Position numbers and translations under genes: made by a program
Notes under the pieces: generated by a model
Seen by the model: only the letters and a program-made list of their open reading frames with translations
Database searches by the model: none
What the model was told of the DNA's origin: nothing
In this document: one piece after another, positions 1 to 6,538 of the stretch
How positions within the stretch are numbered: the first letter of the stretch is position 1
How the letters are laid out: each line of letters starts with the position of its first letter
Assembly: GCA_031553755.1 (NCBI GenBank)
Contig: JAVBKZ010000037.1
Location: 1 to 6,538 of the forward strand
Reading direction: 5' to 3'
DNA length: 6,538 bases
DNA from: JAIRVZ01 sp031553755
GTDB taxonomy: Bacteria > Bacteroidota > Bacteroidia > Bacteroidales > Azobacteroidaceae

Positions 1-66
1 TGACGCAAATTCTGCAAATTTATTGATATCCTCTTCTGTCCATTCACGTGTTACTTTCCATGCTTC
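1..66 (-). other. First 22 residues of the variable C-terminal tip (putative toxin)
   Basis: Residues 1054-1075 follow DPTGE and read EAWKVTREWTEEDINKFAEF then AS. In RHS proteins the segment after this motif is the exchangeable effector domain. Too little is inside the window to assign a toxin family. Together with the last part of the core, this segment is far more AT-rich than the core just upstream: 33% GC at 1-120 against 56% at 181-300. Confidence 0.6.
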
Positions 67-3000
67 TTCGCCAGTTGGATCTATATATTTTAAAGGATTA
101 TTTCTACAATAAACATAAGGACTCACCGAATAATCGTCCTCACAAAGCGGATCTATCGTTGTGAATGACCCAAGCGCGGCATAGTAACCACGGGCAAGGA
201 AATCATACATGTCCAACCCATACATCCGGTCGAGTTCCTTGCCGCCGAACTTGTAGGGCTGCGCCTCCTGGTCTGTCCTGCGGGGTGATTCGGCCATTAC
301 AGCTCCAAAGGGATAATAGTTTGTTGTTTGCCATACCTCGCCAGTCTCGTTCAGCATCACGCGGGTATTTCCCAGATGGTCTTTCAAGAAGAAAAAATAA
401 TCGCTTCCTTCGTAATAGCAGTAGCCTTCTTCGGTCAGAATCATCGTCAAATCTTCCCCCTGGTAAACCTTGTTGCCGCAGTATGTCTTGTCTGCTACCA
501 TATAGTTGTTCCAGAAATGGCTCATCCGGTGTTTAACGCCGTTAGCGTCATACAGGTAACGGATATATGCCCCATCGGCAAAGGTAATTTTTTTCGGCTG
601 GTTTATGGTATTATACTCTATTTTTGTGATACCGCGGTTTTTATCAGAAGTCATCCTTCCGTTGCCATCGTAAGTATATTCCGTAGCGCTGCCGTTCACA
701 TTCTTGAATTCCATCACATCGTTTCGTAAACTATTGGCCTCCATATCGGTGACTTCAAGCAATTGATTGCCGTTGCGCTGTAACACGAAGATATCATCAA
801 TCGCGTTTACTTCTTCATTTGCATTGAGCGTTTTCCATCCGTTCCGGGTTATCTGGTTGATATTACCATTCCTGTCATAGCCTATCCGTTCGTTGTAGCG
901 GCCATTTTCTTCACTCCAATTGTTGCCTTCGAAATAAGTCGCTTTTTCCAACCGCTGCAATCCGTCATAACGGTAGGAATATCCCCGTTGCAAAGTCGGT
1001 TTATCGGCCGATTTCCAGCTTGTGGCGGAAATATTGCCAGAGTAACTGACTGTTCCCGATGGGTCGGGAGTGGTATTGTAGAAAATCTCTTCCTTAAATT
1101 TCTGTGAAGAGATTTTAGTTGTCCATCCACGTATATTATAGTCGTAAGTGATATTTTCCCGGTTTGCGGGGTTATCGTTATAAAGTGTCTTTGATGAAAC
1201 TTTTCCCAATTCATTATATGCATATACCGACATCAGGATTTCCGGGGCGTTGTCTATTTTGTAATAAGTATTGAGCAAACGTCCGGCATGGTCGTAGGTA
1301 TAGCGGTAGGTTTCATTGGTTTCCCGGTACAATCCCCCCCCGTTGTGGTAAAGGTGTTTCTTTTTAGGTTGTCCGGTAAAAGTGTAATCTACTGTCTGCC
1401 TGTCGTATCCTCCGGGATAGTTGGTGGTTACGGTTTGTACCGGATTGCCTTTGTAGTCGTAATAAAAGGATGAAAGGAAGAAACCGGTTGTGTCTAATAA
1501 TGCCGTATAGCTACCTGTAAGCAATCCTTTGGATTTTATTAGGTCTTCTTCCGTACCATGCCTGTTGTCCGGAAATCCGGATGGAAGAACATAATTCAAT
1601 GTAGAGTTTCCATAGAAATGCAAGGTGTTTTTGAACCTGTAATCATCATAATAATCCACTTTCAAGAGTTTTACATTGTTCAAACTGAGGTTTTTGATTT
1701 CATAACCGGTTCCCATGAAAGAATTTTGGGAACCGGGTGAAAAAACAGCTTTCACAACTGAATCATTGTTCACAATAACAGGACTTTTACAGGTTCCTGT
1801 TATTACGATACGTCCGAGGGCATCAGGAACAGAAAATGTCCATTCGTTGCGGGTGGATTGGTCCCCGTCTTTAGTGAGGATTAACCGGTCGGCAATGTCG
1901 TATTTCATGGTAATGGCGGCACAACCCGGTAACCTCTTGCTGGTACACCTTCCCCTGTTGTCATACACATAATAATAGGCATATTTATTCAATATATCCG
2001 AATTGATATGCCAGGAAGAATTGGCTGTTAACCGTTGGGAAGCCATGGGAGGTAACACAAACCTCAACCTGTCATAATCGTCATAAACATAATAAGTATC
2101 GTGGTTTTGATTTTTGGAAATCTGCCGGGTAAGTATCACTTTACCTCCCTTGTCTTTGAATTCATACGATTCGTTGCCATCTTCGTCTGTCATCTTGGTT
2201 ACATAAAGACATCCGGCATTGTAAATATTCGATTTTCCAAGCGTGTTGTCTGAAAGTGCCTTGTATAGAAAACAGGTAAGGCGGGTTTCCGTAGTATTGG
2301 TTAGATATTCCGTTTTAACGGATTTTCCTGCGTTATGCCAGGCTTCCCCTGGTCCATATTGTTCATTTACTCTGCTCAAGGGTGAATTTTCATATACTGT
2401 CTTTATATATGGGGCATTGTCGTGATTATATGTTTCTTTGATTTTTTCTCTTGGATCTTTTATATAATTACTGTTTATGGTTGACGCACCTTCGAGCCAT
2501 GTTTCGGATTCCCTGCCGAATGCATCATACAAATGGAAATCAACAAGGTCTTTTCCATACAATCCTATTTTTTTCTTGACAGTTTGTATCGGATTGCCAA
2601 AGCCGTCGAAATATTGAATGGTTGTTACTGCTCTTGTTCCGTTATCCGCAATTAATGACATGGGTCCAACACTTGTCCATTGTGAAGCGTCTAACGGTCG
2701 GCATGTAACAATAAAATTCATATTAGGATCCAATGATAACGGCTCGGCAGTATAACTGCAACCATGTACTTTTCCCGCTATAGAAATTTTAATTTCTCCA
2801 TTTTCCCCGCACTGGCCTTCCGTAATAATGTAGTATGTACCGGCAGGAAGGCTGTTTACCTCACCGTGAGCGAGGTATTCCGATTCGGGGCAATAGTAAG
2901 AATTATCGAAAGAATAAAGGCATTCCCCCGATGTTCCCAATATGTATATATAACTGGAATATATTTGGGAACCGCAATTGGAAACAATCAAGTCTGTTGT

Positions 3001-3225
3001 TTCCTCAAGAATTAATTTGTAAGAAATATCATTAGCGGATTCCCCGTATGTATTTGAAGCTTCTTCCGTATCCCTTGTATCCACATAAGCAAACGATGCA
3101 TATTTCTCAAGTGTTTCAACCGGAACCAGTTTGGATACCGGATTAATTGCACATAATATCCCTGTTGACAGAAATAAGGAAAGAAGAATAAAATATATGA
3201 TCAACTGTTTTTTCATGATTTTCAT
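1..3225 (-). CDS. Secreted RHS-repeat core protein, probable polymorphic toxin (3' end outside the window)
   Basis: The frame is open for 1075 codons from ATG at 3225 to the left edge with no stop. Residues 1-26 form a Sec signal peptide (KK, then a hydrophobic stretch ending near LCA). Residues about 62-152 resemble a PPC-type beta-sandwich (SNCGS near 82-86, LPAGTYYI at 126-133). Residues about 198-340 match the DUF6443-type start of Bacteroidota RHS proteins (YFDGFGNPIQTV at 205-216). YD repeats follow, for example YYVYDDYDRLRFVLPP (378-393), YTYDHAGRLL (642-651), YDYNIRGWTTKI (694-705) and YTYDGNGRM (850-858). The RHS core spans about 947-1053, with KDHLGNTR, YYPFG, KFGGKELDRMYGLDMYD, IDPL and DPTGE. 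Family knowledge says such cores form a shell around a variable toxic C-terminus released by self-cleavage; only 22 tip residues are seen, so the toxic activity is unknown. The gene follows the 984-residue gene by 12 bases and is probably co-transcribed. A second in-frame ATG at 3216 is possible; I chose 3225 because an AT-rich leader sits just upstream. Confidence 0.93.
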   Translation of the reverse strand, partial: MKIMKKQLIIYFILLSLFLSTGILCAINPVSKLVPVETLEKYASFAYVDTRDTEEASNTYGESANDISYKLILEETTDLIVSNCGSQIYSSYIYILGTSGECLYSFDNSYYCPESEYLAHGEVNSLPAGTYYIITEGQCGENGEIKISIAGKVHGCSYTAEPLSLDPNMNFIVTCRPLDASQWTSVGPMSLIADNGTRAVTTIQYFDGFGNPIQTVKKKIGLYGKDLVDFHLYDAFGRESETWLEGASTINSNYIKDPREKIKETYNHDNAPYIKTVYENSPLSRVNEQYGPGEAWHNAGKSVKTEYLTNTTETRLTCFLYKALSDNTLGKSNIYNAGCLYVTKMTDEDGNESYEFKDKGGKVILTRQISKNQNHDTYYVYDDYDRLRFVLPPMASQRLTANSSWHINSDILNKYAYYYVYDNRGRCTSKRLPGCAAITMKYDIADRLILTKDGDQSTRNEWTFSVPDALGRIVITGTCKSPVIVNNDSVVKAVFSPGSQNSFMGTGYEIKNLSLNNVKLLKVDYYDDYRFKNTLHFYGNSTLNYVLPSGFPDNRHGTEEDLIKSKGLLTGSYTALLDTTGFFLSSFYYDYKGNPVQTVTTNYPGGYDRQTVDYTFTGQPKKKHLYHNGGGLYRETNETYRYTYDHAGRLLNTYYKIDNAPEILMSVYAYNELGKVSSKTLYNDNPANRENITYDYNIRGWTTKISSQKFKEEIFYNTTPDPSGTVSYSGNISATSWKSADKPTLQRGYSYRYDGLQRLEKATYFEGNNWSEENGRYNERIGYDRNGNINQITRNGWKTLNANEEVNAIDDIFVLQRNGNQLLEVTDMEANSLRNDVMEFKNVNGSATEYTYDGNGRMTSDKNRGITKIEYNTINQPKKITFADGAYIRYLYDANGVKHRMSHFWNNYMVADKTYCGNKVYQGEDLTMILTEEGYCYYEGSDYFFFLKDHLGNTRVMLNETGEVWQTTNYYPFGAVMAESPRRTDQEAQPYKFGGKELDRMYGLDMYDFLARGYYAALGSFTTIDPLCEDDYSVSPYVYCRNNPLKYIDPTGEEAWKVTREWTEEDINKFAEFAS
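67..387 (-). other. RHS-repeat-associated core domain
   Basis: Residues about 947-1053 of the RHS gene. In order: LKDHLGNTRVMLNETGEV, YYPFGAVMAES, YKFGGKELDRMYGLDMYDF, ARGYYAALGSFTTIDPL, SPYVYCRNNPLKYIDPTGE. Two Asp-Pro motifs (D1025-P1026 and D1049-P1050) lie 24 residues apart, as in RHS cores that self-cleave just after the second one. The residue after the second DPxG is Glu, not the Leu of the DPxGL consensus described for proteobacterial RHS proteins. This domain is the strongest evidence for the family call. Confidence 0.92.
1334..1341 (-). repeat. Poly-G tract of 8 inside the RHS gene
   Basis: Eight C on the plus strand read as G8 in the coding strand (codons 629-631, Asn then Gly-Gly-Gly). 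The frame is intact in this copy. One extra G would bring a TGA seven codons after the tract; one G fewer would bring a TAG about 27 codons after it. Both would remove the RHS core and tip. Confidence 0.85.
2770..3042 (-). other. PPC-like beta-sandwich domain near the N-terminus of the RHS protein
   Basis: Residues about 62-152. The pattern SYKLILEETTDLIVSNCGS, SYIYILGTSGECLYSF, LPAGTYYIITEG and EIKISIAG follows the strand order and the AGTYYI signature of bacterial pre-peptidase C-terminal (PPC-like) domains. Four Cys (84, 102, 112, 139) lie inside and a fifth (156) just after, so disulfides are plausible for an exported protein. Such domains often serve in binding or targeting; the role here is inferred. 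Confidence 0.6.
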
Positions 3226-3240
3226 TTTTTTATTGAATTA
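3226..3240 (-). promoter_or_regulatory. Translation start region of the RHS gene, no Shine-Dalgarno
   Basis: The leader reads TAATTCAATAAAAAA and then ATG; its first TAA is the stop of the previous gene. There is no GGAGG-like motif. An A/T-rich leader is usual for Bacteroidota starts. The octamer AATTCAAT (3239-3232) ends 6 bases before ATG, and the same octamer precedes the 984-residue gene. Confidence 0.55.
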
Positions 3241-6192
3241 TTTATTTTTCTTATTAAAATTATACCGGTAAGTCTCAATGATATTTTCATCTTTATCCTC
3301 TATTTTTACAAGCCGGCCAAAATTATCATAGATATACCTTGTTTCCACACCACGAGGATCAGTTATGGAACTTACAACTCCAAAATAGGCATTATAAATA
3401 AATGTTGTCACTTCTGATTGCGGCAATTTTTCCCTTAAAATATTGACTTTGCTTGTATCGGCATAAATAGTCAGATTTTTGATTACGTTACTGTCGTTTG
3501 ATATTTGGGATATGGTTTCTTTATAGGATGCATTTTTTATTTCTGCAAGAGGATACCTTCCTCCATAAGACCAAAGGTAGGTAATCTTTGTTCCGTTGGA
3601 AAGGGATACTTCCTGTGGGTTACCATATCTGTCATATTCACCATATTGTACACGTTGTTCAAAACCTCCGTTAGAACTTGTATTGGTTGAAATGTCGGAA
3701 AGAACAGGAATTCCGTTATATTTTGACAAGGTATAGTTTTTTCGGGTTATCTGGTTTATACCTCCTTTTTCATGTTCATATTGTGTTAATTCGGAAGTAT
3801 TTCCCAATTCACGCAGGTAATAACTGTAACCGACAATATTGTCGTTGGCATACCAGTAACGGTCTATTTCCTTGTCTACCTCATTGTTCCCATCAATCAT
3901 CCATGTGTTTTTTTCTCGTAACCGTTCAAATAGGTCGTATGAATAAGTGGATTTTTGAACAATCGAATCCCTTTCATAAGAAAGGGCTGTGTAAGTCGTT
4001 GTTTTTTCTGAATCTTTGCGGATATAACCTGTAGGAAAATGACTATTATAATAACTATATGGATTCTCCATAATATTTGTCACATCACGTATAATCGGTT
4101 CATAAACTTTTTTCCCTGCTTCAATATATGAATCAATAGTGGTATATTTGTATTCTTGTTTTTGGAGAAGTTTCCACCGGTTATTTTCCCTGATAAATTC
4201 TTTTTTACTTATCAGGTAATTATCTGCCCATCCTCTGAATTGATCTATATCAGATGGAATAGATATATCTCTGCTCCAGTCTTCATATTCAACATTGTAA
4301 CGATATTCTGTTCGGGAAAGAAATTTTGTTGAGACAGGGTCACGTTTATATTCCGACACATATTCGTATGAAACGGGACATCCATTAGCAAGGAACAAGT
4401 TTGATATTGAGTTTGAATAATAAGTATATAAAGCTGTTTCAAGGATAACATCATCATGGTATCTCGATTGCCTGTACATGAAATTTTTCATATCCAATCC
4501 ACGTTTAAGCCAACCGTCTTCAGCTTCCGCCTCCATGATTTCTGCGGCAGGAGCATATATTGGATCCTGCAACACTCCATAATGAAATTCCCTTTCCGTT
4601 TTTTTACCTGTTGTGTAATCTCCGCTCAATATTTTATATATACGTAATCCTCCCACAATAATGGCGCCGCTTCCTCCCGGACTATAAACATTCGGCTTAT
4701 AAGTAAATTTGGTATAAGCTCCTGACGGATAATTAATTTGACTAAGCATTCCACTTACATTTCCTGTCGCGTCTCTGTAAGACCCTATAAAATAAAAATT
4801 ACCTTTACTGGTTTCGATTGTTTGAGAAGGAATAAAGCTCTTATTTCCTTCATCATTAGTTGAATATCCATTGTAATAACCCCAGTAATCCATTTTTTTT
4901 GAATCCTGGGAGGGAAAATCATCAGGACTGTAATAGTCAAATGTATGACATTCCGGAGTCCCTACACCCCTTTGTCCGTAGATTTTTACAGCGGATAGAA
5001 AGTCCCTTTTGTTATTCGTACTTTTGTATTCAAACTTAATTGTGCGTATAACTTCGTTGCTAATATATATCCTGATTGAATCTAATAAGTTTTTACTTAG
5101 ATCATCAACTAATTTAAATTCTATTTTTCCTCCCGGAAATTCAATATGCTTCAAATTTCTTTCTGAAACTTTATAATAATTGGGTTTATTGGGTATTATA
5201 GGAGGTTTTTTACGACAATCATTAAAAAAATACCGGGACATCTCCAAAGATCCATCTCTATTGATTAACCCATAATGTAATTCATTCATTGATATCAAAG
5301 GTAAAGTAATACCATTACAATCAGAATATGGATTATTAAAAAATGAATTTCCCGAATTTACAAAATCTTCCAGTACCATAATATCAGAATACGTTGTCAT
5401 ATTATCATATTGATGATTCCAATAAATAAAATTAATTGAATCATTTTCCCGCATATTGGATTTTATTTTCGTACATTTGAATTTGGTAATGTAATTGTCA
5501 AGAGAAGTGTTATTTATTGTTCTATCCACAATTTCACTTCCATCAAATGTATATACTAATCCATCATCGTCAATAATCTTCCACGAATTAAACACTGAGT
5601 AATCTTTGTTATAATCAAACGAAATATTAACCTGAGCGCGGGGATGGATATAAAATTTCTCAATTGTTCCATCAGACGTTTTCCGGTCGCGTTTGATAAT
5701 GAATTTTCCCGATTTGTTCAGGGTTTTGTAATAATAAATATCAGAAGATTCGTCTTCCGATCCGGAAAGGAGATAACTGTAATATTCCTTCTTTTTAGAT
5801 GAATTGTTGAGGTCGTATTTATTTTGTTTCAGGAAACTTTTCTCATCAGGTAACCCTTCTACCGAGCGCGAAATACCGGGATCGGCATTCAATGTCCAAC
5901 CAGATCCTACCCAACCGCCCAGTTCAGAAACTTTCAGACCGGATGCATGATAGTTCAAACTAATAGGTAAGGTAATACTTCCGGCTTTGATTTCATAAAG
6001 CGGTATTTCTATATTGACTAAGCCATTACTGTATTCAACCGGGTAATTGACATATTTAGCCATGGATGTGGCACTTGGTGATGATGGAATATACTTGGGC
6101 AGGTCAACCTCAATGGGTTTTTGTCCCAAAATAATGGATGGAAATACCAACAATAAAAATAGGATGGAAATGTATTTATATTTTGTATTCAT
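3238..6192 (-). CDS. Secreted SpvB-like/YD-repeat protein, 984 residues, without RHS core
   Basis: A complete gene, ATG at 6192 to TAA at 3240-3238. Residues 1-23 are a Sec signal peptide (basic start, hydrophobic LFLLLVF) with likely cleavage at ILG|QKP, which leaves Gln first, as is common in Bacteroidota. Residues about 35-115 match the SpvB-like entry region of Bacteroidota RHS partners: PVEYSNGLVNIEIPLYE (51-67), LPISLNYHASGLKV (75-88) and WVGSGWTLNADPGISR (94-109). MDYWGYYNG (434-442) is a family landmark. The C-terminal third carries YD-like repeats: YSYDLFERLREK (750-761), YDRYGNP (853-859), YLWSYGGRYPLAEI (872-885), and SSITDPRG with YIYDNFGRL (941-961). There is no RHS core, no toxin tip and no T9SS sorting domain; it ends in KKNK. 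It probably works with the RHS-core protein encoded 12 bases downstream, like a Tc B component with its C partner; that role is inferred. The codon region 5281-5460 is very AT-rich (about 26% GC). Confidence 0.9.
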   Translation of the reverse strand: MNTKYKYISILFLLLVFPSIILGQKPIEVDLPKYIPSSPSATSMAKYVNYPVEYSNGLVNIEIPLYEIKAGSITLPISLNYHASGLKVSELGGWVGSGWTLNADPGISRSVEGLPDEKSFLKQNKYDLNNSSKKKEYYSYLLSGSEDESSDIYYYKTLNKSGKFIIKRDRKTSDGTIEKFYIHPRAQVNISFDYNKDYSVFNSWKIIDDDGLVYTFDGSEIVDRTINNTSLDNYITKFKCTKIKSNMRENDSINFIYWNHQYDNMTTYSDIMVLEDFVNSGNSFFNNPYSDCNGITLPLISMNELHYGLINRDGSLEMSRYFFNDCRKKPPIIPNKPNYYKVSERNLKHIEFPGGKIEFKLVDDLSKNLLDSIRIYISNEVIRTIKFEYKSTNNKRDFLSAVKIYGQRGVGTPECHTFDYYSPDDFPSQDSKKMDYWGYYNGYSTNDEGNKSFIPSQTIETSKGNFYFIGSYRDATGNVSGMLSQINYPSGAYTKFTYKPNVYSPGGSGAIIVGGLRIYKILSGDYTTGKKTEREFHYGVLQDPIYAPAAEIMEAEAEDGWLKRGLDMKNFMYRQSRYHDDVILETALYTYYSNSISNLFLANGCPVSYEYVSEYKRDPVSTKFLSRTEYRYNVEYEDWSRDISIPSDIDQFRGWADNYLISKKEFIRENNRWKLLQKQEYKYTTIDSYIEAGKKVYEPIIRDVTNIMENPYSYYNSHFPTGYIRKDSEKTTTYTALSYERDSIVQKSTYSYDLFERLREKNTWMIDGNNEVDKEIDRYWYANDNIVGYSYYLRELGNTSELTQYEHEKGGINQITRKNYTLSKYNGIPVLSDISTNTSSNGGFEQRVQYGEYDRYGNPQEVSLSNGTKITYLWSYGGRYPLAEIKNASYKETISQISNDSNVIKNLTIYADTSKVNILREKLPQSEVTTFIYNAYFGVVSSITDPRGVETRYIYDNFGRLVKIEDKDENIIETYRYNFNKKNK

Positions 6193-6223
6193 AATTGATT
6201 GAATTGAGAGTTAAAATCTGAAA
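6193..6223 (-). promoter_or_regulatory. 31-base gap and translation start region of the 984-residue gene
   Basis: The gap is AT-rich, with no Shine-Dalgarno, no hairpin followed by T's, and no match to the Bacteroidota promoter pattern (TTG then TAnnTTTG) that I can see. The octamer AATTCAAT (6205-6198) ends 5 bases before ATG. The lack of a terminator or promoter supports co-transcription with the T9SS-domain gene. Confidence 0.5.
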
Positions 6224-6538
6224 TTATCTTTTAAGGATCACACTGCTGACGATGTATTTTTCCTGCAAAGTGATACGTAAGGCATATTCACCAACAACAT
6301 AACCCGACATGGGGATTCGTAGCCAGTAAATCCCTTCCGGCCGGGCGCTTTCCTGCGAAGAGTGAATCAAACGCCCCTGGCGGTCGCTGATAGTGACATA
6401 CACGGAAGAAATTTCGGGAAGATACATTTCAATCTCCAGGTTATCCTTTACCGGATTGGGATAAAGGTTGTAAGAAAAACGGCTCATAAAATCATTTTCC
6501 CCGGCATTTGTATTTTCCCTTAATCCAACCGGATTATT
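6224..6538 (-). CDS. C-terminal end of a T9SS type A sorting-domain protein (5' end outside the window)
   Basis: The last 104 residues plus TAA of a larger protein; the frame is open right to the window edge. After a linker (NTNAGEND) comes a T9SS type A sorting domain of about 80 residues: the YNLYPNPVKDNLEIEM motif, then VYVTISDRQGRLIHS, GIYWLRIPMSGYVVGEYALRI, and the terminal strand SSVILKR ending in a basic pair. Known biology: this domain sends Sec-exported proteins through the outer membrane by T9SS, where it is usually removed and the passenger is released or anchored. The Met encoded at 6487-6485 is not a credible start, because the conserved domain begins only nine residues after it and the frame continues upstream. 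The functional domain of the protein is not visible. The stop lies 31 bases before the next gene on the same strand, which suggests one operon with the two YD/RHS genes. Confidence 0.88.
   Translation of the reverse strand, partial: NNPVGLRENTNAGENDFMSRFSYNLYPNPVKDNLEIEMYLPEISSVYVTISDRQGRLIHSSQESARPEGIYWLRIPMSGYVVGEYALRITLQEKYIVSSVILKR

Noticed and set aside
165..729. Plus-strand open frames of 123 and 133 codons
   Set aside because: They lie antisense to the RHS core and YD repeats, which have a clear family match on the minus strand; their translations show no recognisable domain.
882..1223. Minus-strand open frame of 113 codons
   Set aside because: It is in another frame within the RHS gene, whose own frame is unbroken here and encodes clear YD repeats.
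3142..3225. Lipoprotein signal on the RHS protein (Cys25)
   Set aside because: The residues before Cys are G-I-L; a lipobox needs Gly, Ala or Ser just before Cys. A normal signal peptide fits better.
3226..3237. Internal promoter or terminator between the two YD/RHS genes
   Set aside because: Twelve AT-rich bases leave no room for a promoter and form no hairpin.
3226..3240. The 984-residue and RHS genes as one gene broken by a stop
   Set aside because: Both have their own ATG and their own signal peptide, and each starts with a family-typical N-terminal region, so they are two genes.
4245..4457. Minus-strand open frame of 70 codons
   Set aside because: It sits inside the 984-residue gene in another frame and has no recognisable features.
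6224..6487. A complete 87-residue gene starting at 6487
   Set aside because: The frame stays open to the window edge and the product is a C-terminal sorting domain, which does not act alone; it is the end of a longer protein.

Overview
The window looks like chromosomal DNA from a member of the Bacteroidota, most likely the order Bacteroidales. The evidence is a type IX secretion (T9SS) type A C-terminal sorting domain, YD-repeat/RHS proteins of the Bacteroidota style, AT-rich start regions with no Shine-Dalgarno sequence, and a Gln directly after a predicted signal cleavage site. Genus cannot be set from the sequence alone.

Everything recognisable lies on the minus strand and reads right to left as one tightly packed block of three genes. 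First (6538 to 6224) is the C-terminal end of a protein carrying a T9SS sorting domain; its start is beyond the right edge. After 31 bases comes a complete 984-residue secreted protein (6192 to 3238) with an SpvB-like N-terminal region and a YD-repeat C-terminal part, but no RHS core. After 12 bases comes a very long open frame (3225 to 1) of 1075 codons that runs off the left edge without a stop. It encodes a signal peptide, a PPC-like beta-sandwich domain, a DUF6443-type segment, many YD repeats, and a complete RHS-repeat-associated core ending in DPTGE. Only the first 22 residues of its variable C-terminal tip are inside the window.

The arrangement is that of a secreted polymorphic-toxin (RHS) locus divided over two proteins. 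It recalls the B and C components of Tc toxin complexes, where an SpvB/YD protein and an RHS-core protein together form a hollow shell around the toxic C-terminus. This functional reading is inference. The toxin domain and any immunity gene would lie to the left of the window. A sharp drop in GC at the core/tip junction and an 8-base poly-G tract inside the RHS gene are the most notable local signals.

There is almost no non-coding DNA: only the gaps of 31 and 12 bases. I see no tRNA, rRNA, CRISPR array, insertion sequence, terminator or recognisable promoter. All open frames on the plus strand, and the short extra ones on the minus strand, overlap these three genes and look like shadows.
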